The notes under the pieces are model-generated. The model was not told the origin of the DNA, ran no database searches, and saw nothing but the letters and a program-made list of their open reading frames with translations. 6,026 nt of DNA from Bacteroidota bacterium (GTDB lineage Bacteria > Bacteroidota > Ignavibacteria > T3Sed10-11), in contig SKXH01000266.1 in assembly GCA_007128495.1 (NCBI GenBank), positions 1 through 6,026 on the forward strand. The letters are read 5' to 3'. Position 1 is the stretch's first letter. Each line of letters opens with the position of its first letter. Positions 1-4,867 of the stretch are shown here, piece by piece. The translations under genes were made by a program, and so were the position numbers.

Positions 1-743
1 CCGTAATGCTGTGCGAGATGTATCACCCCCATCTCCAGCGGGTTATCGTTTTCATAGTATATTCTCGGCGACGGCTCGTTCAGTTCCTCCATAATTTCCA
101 CGAAGCTGTTCCATATACCGGTACGGGCTTCATCATCGAGTTCTTGTATAACCGTTTCAAGTTCGATACCCGAACGTGCGGCAAGTTCTCTGTGCAGCGT
201 CCCGCCGAACAAGGTAAGCCATTGTTTCAGTGATTGCTTGAGTGTTTGTTGTACATCAGTAAAAAGAGTGGTCTGAAACGTTTCATAACTTTCCGGCGGT
301 TGAGGAATTTCCTTCGGTGATTCGACATACGTACCGATAGTCTCTTTCGGACGGAGGAATGAATCGACTATGGTCGCATCCCTATCCACTTCATACACAT
401 TTGCCCGTCCACCGAACAGTTGTACAACAACCTGCGAACCATCTTCGAGAAATAAAGTAATTTGCCTGTCGGATGGATGGAGTTCGGCGCTGGTGATAAT
501 TTTTCCGCGAATATTTGTCAGTGTATCGAAGGTGTTTTTTCGCGCCCGGCGCACAGTGTCCCGGAGGTACATGAAATTTCGGCGCGGTTCACAGGAAATG
601 ATGAGCCCTTTTTCATCCCTGGTAGCCGTCGTGATGACCAGCCGGTTCCGCTCCTGGGTGTAGCATTCGGTAATTTCGGCCTTCTCCAGATAAGGCCCTG
701 CCTCGCGCAATATTTCCCGTAAGGTATAGTAATTATTGATCAT
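1..743 (-). CDS. NFACT-family protein, RqcH/Rqc2-like (5' part only)
   Basis: The minus strand is open from an ATG at 743-741 to the left edge: 247 codons with no stop, 3' end missing. Family members (about 520-580 residues) bind the 60S/50S subunit carrying a stalled peptidyl-tRNA and recruit tRNA-Ala to add C-terminal alanine tails, marking the nascent chain for degradation; they act in the cytoplasm. The visible part fits the NFACT-N domain. It starts MINNYYTLREIL, has an ISCEPRRNFMYLR strand near residues 49-61, a GKIIT...HPSDRQITLFLEDG block at 80-102, and LFGGRANVYEVD at about 109-120. The D92-R93 pair matches the conserved DR motif needed for tRNA binding in Bacillus RqcH. A helical region near 160-215 would be the helix-hairpin-helix part. 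The central coiled coil and the NFACT-R domain would lie outside the window. It is divergent from yicC. Family call is by recognised motifs, so alanine-tailing activity is inferred. Confidence 0.82.
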   Translation of the reverse strand, partial: MINNYYTLREILREAGPYLEKAEITECYTQERNRLVITTATRDEKGLIISCEPRRNFMYLRDTVRRARKNTFDTLTNIRGKIITSAELHPSDRQITLFLEDGSQVVVQLFGGRANVYEVDRDATIVDSFLRPKETIGTYVESPKEIPQPPESYETFQTTLFTDVQQTLKQSLKQWLTLFGGTLHRELAARSGIELETVIQELDDEARTGIWNSFVEIMEELNEPSPRIYYENDNPLEMGVIHLAQHY

Positions 744-883
744 ATCCACATTTATTTGGAAAATAGCAAAAAATAATGTTTTTGTGCAATATTTTTTGTG
801 GAAACTGTGTGGAAAACTTTGCAGTGCTGTGGATTACCGTGTGCAAAGGTTGTGTGAAAATCAATTCCTCATACTGTGGATAA
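742..883. promoter_or_regulatory. DnaA-box-like cluster, candidate oriC or DnaA-regulated region
   Basis: A perfect DnaA box (TTATCCACA) lies on the minus strand at 875-883. Near matches on the same strand are at 828-836 (TAATCCACA, one mismatch), 808-816 (TTTTCCACA, one mismatch) and 797-805 (GTTTCCACA, two mismatches). One near match is on the plus strand at 742-750 (ATATCCACA, one mismatch), overlapping the start codon of the NFACT gene. Weaker TGTGNAAA-like copies start at 783, 840 and 851, all in the same orientation. Starts at 797, 808, 828, 840, 851 and 875 are separated by 11, 20, 12, 11 and 24 bp, so most are close to whole helical turns. DnaA boxes cluster in this way at replication origins and at DnaA-controlled promoters. 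The sequence alone does not say which this is; dnaA itself is not in the window. Confidence 0.6.
751..796. other. AT-rich block beside DnaA boxes (possible unwinding element)
   Basis: Only 8 of these 46 bases are G or C. The block lies between the plus-strand near-match box at 742-750 and the minus-strand boxes that begin at 797. A second AT-rich stretch follows the perfect box at 884-920. Either could be a DNA unwinding element if this is an origin. Equally, they could simply be the AT-rich promoter DNA of the two divergent genes. I found no clear sigma-70 or Bacteroidota-type promoter match in either block. Confidence 0.35.
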
Positions 884-936
884 TATAACGATTTTTTCAT
901 ATATTAGCTATCTTAAACACATTTACAGCGAGCAAT

Positions 937-1815
937 ATGATATTAAGTATGACCGGCTACGGCCGGGGCGAAGCGCAGGGTAATGCATACACTGCGATCA
1001 CCGAGACAAGAAGCGTCAACAACAGATTTCTTGAAGTTTCAGTCCGTGCCCCCAAAGTGGTTTCATTGCGCGAGCAGGAGTTGAAAGACCTTGCTCGTAA
1101 GTATCTCTCACGCGGGAAAGTGAATATAACGATCACCCTTGAAACGGCGGATGAGGGTGCGGTTCCGATCAAAGTGAATCCGCCGCAAGCAAAGGCATAT
1201 TACCAACTGCTAAACGATCTCAAAAAAACGCTGAAGCTTCGTGAGACGGTCAAGATCGAGCATTTGCTTCAGTTCTCTGAAATATTCGATGCAGATTCGG
1301 ACGACTCGCTTCCCGATGAGGAGTGGGATGCGGTTATCCGGTCGGTCGATGAGGCGCTGCAACAACTGCAAACTATGAGGCAGAACGAAGGTGCCGAACT
1401 TGAAAACGATATGAAACAGCGGCTTGAGAATATTGCCGGTGCGGTTGACCGGATAGAGGTAAAGTCGAAGGAACGTATCCCGGAGGAGCGTGAACGGCTG
1501 CGCGAGCGCGTGCATCAACTTCTGCACACGGATGAGGTCGACGAGCAGCGTCTTGAGCTTGAACTGGTCCTGCTCTCGGATAAGCTGGATGTGACCGAAG
1601 AGTGTGTGCGCTTACGCTCGCACTTGAAATACTTTAAGGACGCAATTGATTCAACCGATCCGAGCGGACGAAAGTTGAACTTTCTTATGCAGGAGATGCA
1701 CCGCGAGATCAATACCATCGGATCAAAGGCGAGCGATACAGAGATCTCGCAGCTCGTTGTCGGTATGAAAGAAGAAATCGAGCGCATACGCGAACAAATC
1801 CAGAATATTGAATGA
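937..1815 (+). CDS. yicC: YicC/YloC-family endoribonuclease
   Basis: This 292-residue protein has the usual length and both hallmark regions of the YicC family, metal-dependent cytoplasmic endoribonucleases linked to small-RNA and mRNA decay. The YicC N-terminal domain opens with ILSMTGYGRGE (2-12), followed by ETRSVNNRFLE (23-33), where many relatives have a histidine in place of the second asparagine. A charged, helical middle includes NEGAELENDM (150-159). The C-terminal domain carries DVTEECVRLRSHL (218-230) and GRKLNFLMQEMHREINT (244-260) followed by GSK. The start at 937 gives the standard MxxSMTGYG beginning; the ATG at 949 would remove three conserved residues. No strong Shine-Dalgarno sequence precedes it. 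It is first in the plus-strand gene run, overlaps gmk by 4 nt, and its promoter must lie in the DnaA-box region or overlap it. RNase activity is inferred from the family. Confidence 0.95.
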   Translation: MILSMTGYGRGEAQGNAYTAITETRSVNNRFLEVSVRAPKVVSLREQELKDLARKYLSRGKVNITITLETADEGAVPIKVNPPQAKAYYQLLNDLKKTLKLRETVKIEHLLQFSEIFDADSDDSLPDEEWDAVIRSVDEALQQLQTMRQNEGAELENDMKQRLENIAGAVDRIEVKSKERIPEERERLRERVHQLLHTDEVDEQRLELELVLLSDKLDVTEECVRLRSHLKYFKDAIDSTDPSGRKLNFLMQEMHREINTIGSKASDTEISQLVVGMKEEIERIREQIQNIE

Positions 1816-2393
1816 CACGCGCGCGCGGAAAACTCATTGTGATTTCCGCACCAAGCGGCTGCGGAAAGACAACGATCACCAGAGCATTGCTGCGACGGAA
1901 TCCGCAGTATACGTTTTCAGTATCAGCGACAACACGACCCAGGCGCCGCAATGAAGTATACGGCAAACATTATTTTTTCCTCACGGAAGAGGAGTTCCGG
2001 CGTGCTATTGAAAAGAATGAACTTGTTGAATGGGAAACCATATACGGTGACTACTACGGCACGTTAAAAAGTGTGGTCGATGAAGCGCTCGAAAACGGCA
2101 AAGTTTTATTATTCGATATCGATGTCAACGGCGGCTTATCGATCAAAAAACATTATCCCGACGATACGGTACTCATCTTTATTGAACCGCCGGGCATTGA
2201 AGATCTCAAGAAGCGTTTGCGGCGGCGAAATACCGAGGGATCTGAACAATTTAAACGGCGTATCGAGAGAGTACCGATGGAACTCGAAAAAGGTAAATCG
2301 TTTGATTATTCGGTGGTGAATGCAGATCTTGATAAAGCTATCGATGAAGTAGATAAAATTGTACAAAAAGAAATATACTCAGTTACTAATTAA
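1812..2393 (+). CDS. gmk: Guanylate kinase
   Basis: This 193-residue enzyme phosphorylates GMP to GDP using ATP, an essential step to GTP, dGTP and the ppGpp alarmone. The P-loop is APSGCGKT at residues 13-20. The GMP-binding part follows: VSATTRPRR (37-45), GKHYFF (51-56), VEWE (72-75) and YYGT (81-84). FDIDVNGG at 101-108 is the strand corresponding to DVQGA in Proteobacteria; the GG form followed by SIKK is what I expect in Bacteroidota and relatives. The arginine-rich lid segment KKRLRRRN is at 133-140, and another basic segment, KRRIERVP, is at 148-155. The start ATG overlaps the yicC stop as ATGA, so translation is probably coupled. The length is slightly short of the usual 200-210 but no motif is missing. 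The pairing with rpoZ immediately downstream is widely conserved. Confidence 0.97.
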   Translation: MTRARGKLIVISAPSGCGKTTITRALLRRNPQYTFSVSATTRPRRRNEVYGKHYFFLTEEEFRRAIEKNELVEWETIYGDYYGTLKSVVDEALENGKVLLFDIDVNGGLSIKKHYPDDTVLIFIEPPGIEDLKKRLRRRNTEGSEQFKRRIERVPMELEKGKSFDYSVVNADLDKAIDEVDKIVQKEIYSVTN

Positions 2394-2399
2394 GAGAGG
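2394..2399 (+). promoter_or_regulatory. Ribosome binding site of rpoZ
   Basis: GAGAGG directly follows the gmk stop codon and lies 6 nt before the rpoZ ATG at 2406. It is the clearest Shine-Dalgarno-like sequence in the window; the other plus-strand starts (937, 1812, 2762, 3960, 4868) have weak or no match. It supports the chosen rpoZ start and suggests independent ribosome loading on this small gene, useful for a subunit needed at RNA polymerase stoichiometry. Confidence 0.65.
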
Positions 2400-2405
2400 T
2401 TCAGT

Positions 2406-2717
2406 ATGGCGGTAAAACCGATTAATCTTGAAGAGCTCGAAGAGGCAAGCTCGAGTCTGTATGAAACGATCGTGGTTATGGGCAAGCGTGCACGGCAATT
2501 GAACGAAGAGCTGAAGATTCAATACAACCAGCGAATCGAACAATTGGCCGCACAACCTGCGGGCGAAGCCGAAGAAGGTGAAGAGGGAGTAAATCCCGAT
2601 CAGGTTAAAATCAGCATTGAGTTTGAGAAGCTGCCGAAGCCGACCGAGCTTTCGATCGCGGAATTTCTGCGCGGAGACATAGAATTCCGTTATAAAGAAG
2701 CGGATGAGGAAGAGTAG
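2406..2717 (+). CDS. rpoZ: DNA-directed RNA polymerase omega subunit
   Basis: The 103-residue product matches the omega fold that helps fold and assemble the beta-prime subunit and, in some bacteria, forms part of a ppGpp-binding site. The conserved core is SLYETIVVMGKRARQLNEEL at 17-36, equivalent to the YEiv...kRArqin signature. The C-terminal half has FEKLPKPTELSIAEFLRGD (73-91) followed by IEFRY, a form typical of Bacteroidota and Chlorobiota proteins rather than of E. coli omega. Between the two lies a short acidic, probably flexible insert (EAEEGEEG at 54-61), and the protein ends in another acidic run (EADEEE). It sits 12 nt after gmk, the usual partner, and 44 nt before coaBC. I see no hairpin followed by a T-run in that 44-nt gap, so read-through to coaBC is likely. 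Confidence 0.93.
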   Translation: MAVKPINLEELEEASSSLYETIVVMGKRARQLNEELKIQYNQRIEQLAAQPAGEAEEGEEGVNPDQVKISIEFEKLPKPTELSIAEFLRGDIEFRYKEADEEE

Positions 2718-2761
2718 GCGTTCTGTTAAAAACGTAGTACCAACTTTATGGTTCCTGTACC

Positions 2762-3967
2762 ATGCTTAAAAATAAAAAAATACTGCTCGGCATAACAGGC
2801 GGTATAGCCGCATACAAAGCAGCATATATCGTACGGGAACTCAAGCGTCTGGGCGCCGATATACGCGTTATCATGACACATTCGGCAACCCAGTTTATTA
2901 CACCCCTTACGCTCTCTACTCTATCGCAGCATGAGGTCATAGTTTCGCTCTGGCCGGAATCGACACACGAAAGCACCGATCTCGGTGTGAGGCATGTCGA
3001 CCTCGGGCTCTGGGCCGATCTTATGCTCATCCTTCCCGCCACGGCCAATACAATTGCAAAGCTTGCAACCGGTATCGCCGACAATGCATTAACATCGACG
3101 GCACTATCTATCCGCTCTCCGTTACTCATTGCACCTGCGATGGATCTTGATATGTACCGGCATCCGGCGACACAGCACAACATCGGGATCTTACAGGAAC
3201 GCGGCGTTCACATACTCGAGCCGGAGTCGGGTGATCTTGCCAGCGGTTTGAGCGGCCCGGGCCGCCTGCCCGAGCTGCAACCGATACTTGAAAAAATCGA
3301 ATCGGTGCTTGCCGGAACAAAAAAAGATCTTGAGGGTATACAGGTGCTGGTAACGGCAGGACCGACTTATGAAAAGATCGACCCGGTGAGGTTTGTCGGT
3401 AACCGTTCATCCGGTAAAATGGGATTTGCAATAGCCAAAGCGGCTGCACAACGCGGGGCGGAAGTGACGCTTATAAGCGGACCGGTATTGCTTGAAACGC
3501 CACAGGGAGTGCAGCGAATCGATGTTGACTCTGCCGCAGAGATGTTTCAGAAAGTGCAGCGAGAATATGAGAAGCACCATGTAATCATCATGGCGGCAGC
3601 AGTCGCTGATTTTCGTCCGGCATCTTCTGCGAAACAGAAAATAAAGAAAACAAACGATCGCGGTGTGCCCGAACTAAAACTTGAACAGACGGAAGATATT
3701 CTTCGTTTTATAGGTGAGCATAAAGATTCGCGAACCGTTATCGGGTTTGCACTCGAAACCGAAAATGAAATTGATAACGCCCGCGAAAAACTGGAGAAGA
3801 AGAAATTGGATTATATCGTGATCAATAATCCGACGGAAGAAGGGTCTGCCTTCGGCAGCGATACAAACCGGATCAATATTCTCGGTAAAAACGGGAAGAT
3901 AAAAGAATACCCGTTGATGAGTAAATTCGAAGCTGCACATAAAATTTTAGATTGTATCAATGGATAA
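2762..3967 (+). CDS. coaBC: Bifunctional phosphopantothenoylcysteine decarboxylase / phosphopantothenate-cysteine ligase
   Basis: This 401-residue protein carries out two steps of coenzyme A synthesis: joining cysteine to 4'-phosphopantothenate (CoaB) and decarboxylating the product to 4'-phosphopantetheine (CoaC, FMN-dependent). The N-terminal CoaC half shows the flavin-binding start GITGGIAAYKAA (10-21), the catalytic histidine H78 in VRHVDL, PATANTIAKLA (92-102), PAMDLDM (125-131) and LASGLSGPGR (159-168). The C-terminal CoaB half begins near 190 with VTAGPTYEKIDPVR (197-210), the NRSSGKMG loop (214-221), AAAVADFRP (278-286), KIKK (293-296) and, near the end, a NNPTEEGSAFGSD block. Two CoaC positions differ from E. 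coli: D128 where E. coli has N125, and S161 where it has C158. Both appear to be normal in Bacteroidota, so I expect an active enzyme. No Shine-Dalgarno sequence is evident. It overlaps the next gene by 8 nt. Confidence 0.96.
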   Translation: MLKNKKILLGITGGIAAYKAAYIVRELKRLGADIRVIMTHSATQFITPLTLSTLSQHEVIVSLWPESTHESTDLGVRHVDLGLWADLMLILPATANTIAKLATGIADNALTSTALSIRSPLLIAPAMDLDMYRHPATQHNIGILQERGVHILEPESGDLASGLSGPGRLPELQPILEKIESVLAGTKKDLEGIQVLVTAGPTYEKIDPVRFVGNRSSGKMGFAIAKAAAQRGAEVTLISGPVLLETPQGVQRIDVDSAAEMFQKVQREYEKHHVIIMAAAVADFRPASSAKQKIKKTNDRGVPELKLEQTEDILRFIGEHKDSRTVIGFALETENEIDNAREKLEKKKLDYIVINNPTEEGSAFGSDTNRINILGKNGKIKEYPLMSKFEAAHKILDCING

Positions 3968-4790
3968 TAACGCAACAAATATTGCCGATGATGTGAAACG
4001 GTTTTTAAAATTCCAATCGGAATTATCGGGCGGATTATTATATCTTAACACAAAGTCTGATACGAAGCGGGAGGAAACGACGCAAAAACTAACGGAGGAA
4101 AAGACAACGAAACAGCAAAGTGATACTACCCCCAAATTCGATACAACAACCACATTAACAAACGGCCGGATATCTCCTGTTACGCAAACTCTTTTCGCAA
4201 CACAGGATGAATGGATGAAGGCAGAGACTATTGATTCGTTAAACGAGCAAATATGTAATTGTATGAAATGTCCCCTCGGGAAAACGAGAACGAATTTCGT
4301 GTTCGGTGTAGGTAACCCCAATGCCGATGTTATGCTGATCGGCGAAGCGCCGGGCGCCGATGAAGACCGTCAGGGAGAACCGTTTGTCGGACGCGCCGGA
4401 CAATTACTGAACAAGATCCTTGAGGCGGTTGAGTTGAAGCGTGAGGATGTGTACATCTGCAATATTTTAAAATGCCGTCCGCCGAACAACCGCGATCCGC
4501 AGCCGATGGAAGTGGAACAGTGCGAGCCGTACCTTCATAAACAGATAGAACTTATAAAACCGAAGATCATTCTCGCACTCGGCCGTATTGCAGGACAAAC
4601 ACTATTACGCACGGGCGATCCATTGGGGTCATTGCGCAGTCAGATCCATGATTATCTCGGTATCCCGATGATCATAGTGTATCATCCCGCAGCGTTGCTT
4701 CGTAACCCGAATTTCAAAAAAACGATGTGGGAGGATGTGAAAGCGTTTAGAAACTATTACGATAATCTGTTAAATGAAAATTTATCTTGA
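3960..4790 (+). CDS. udg: Family 4 uracil-DNA glycosylase with 4Fe-4S cluster
   Basis: This 276-residue enzyme removes uracil produced by cytosine deamination or dUMP misincorporation, starting base-excision repair. The catalytic domain begins near residue 95. Likely iron-sulfur ligands are C101 and C104 (CMKCPL), C172 (LKCRPP) and C188 (EQCEPY). Motif 1 is GEAPGADEDRQGEPFVGRAG at 128-147, and the second active-site motif is HPAALLRNP with H242. Such proteins are often annotated as phage SPO1 DNA polymerase-related. Residues 1-30 form a probable helix (DDVKRFLKFQSELSGG) followed by a low-complexity linker, about 31-76, in which 15 of 46 residues are threonine. The linker lengthens the protein beyond the roughly 200 residues of compact relatives. 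The start ATG lies inside the coaBC end (ATGGATAA), suggesting coupled translation. Gene symbol follows general family use. Confidence 0.93.
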   Translation: MDNNATNIADDVKRFLKFQSELSGGLLYLNTKSDTKREETTQKLTEEKTTKQQSDTTPKFDTTTTLTNGRISPVTQTLFATQDEWMKAETIDSLNEQICNCMKCPLGKTRTNFVFGVGNPNADVMLIGEAPGADEDRQGEPFVGRAGQLLNKILEAVELKREDVYICNILKCRPPNNRDPQPMEVEQCEPYLHKQIELIKPKIILALGRIAGQTLLRTGDPLGSLRSQIHDYLGIPMIIVYHPAALLRNPNFKKTMWEDVKAFRNYYDNLLNENLS

Positions 4791-4854
4791 AATCAAAAGA
4801 GATATGTTCGGTGATAAAACGGTGAATGAGATAGCAGAAGAACTTCATAAATGA
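4774..4854 (+). CDS. Possible 26-residue small ORF between udg and dnaB
   Basis: A 26-codon frame starts with ATG inside the last 17 nt of udg and ends with TGA 13 nt before the dnaB start. The peptide begins MKIYLEIKRDMFGD and ends NEIAEELHK; the second half (TVNEIAEELHK) could form an amphipathic helix and loosely recalls a helix-turn-helix first helix. It would be coupled to udg translation and could help carry ribosomes across the 77-nt gap to dnaB. I do not recognise it, no Shine-Dalgarno sequence is visible, and a frame this short in AT-rich DNA is easily due to chance. It could also be the remnant of a lost gene. Confidence 0.2.
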   Translation: MKIYLEIKRDMFGDKTVNEIAEELHK

Positions 4855-4867
4855 TGGTCTAATCAAA

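Noticed and set aside
370..722. Plus-strand open frames of 86-97 codons
   Set aside because: They lie antisense to the NFACT gene, whose minus-strand frame has recognisable domain motifs; the plus-strand translations look like no known family.
744..936. Small RNA, riboswitch or CRISPR repeats in the divergent intergenic region
   Set aside because: The repeats are 9-bp DnaA-like motifs with unequal spacers of 2-15 bp or more, not CRISPR units, and I see no long stem structure or riboswitch core.
2718..2761. Possible terminator or promoter in the rpoZ-coaBC gap
   Set aside because: Only 4-base pairings such as TGGT/ACCA are present, without a T-run, and no convincing -35/-10 pair is visible.
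2746..3183. 145-codon minus-strand open frame opposite coaBC
   Set aside because: It is antisense to the well-conserved CoaC domain, is rich in Ser, Arg and Cys as expected of a shadow frame, and has no recognisable motif.
3143..3244. CoaBC as a degenerate pseudogene because of two changed active-site residues
   Set aside because: The frame is intact, all other CoaC and CoaB motifs are present, and the same residues are remembered as normal for Bacteroidota.
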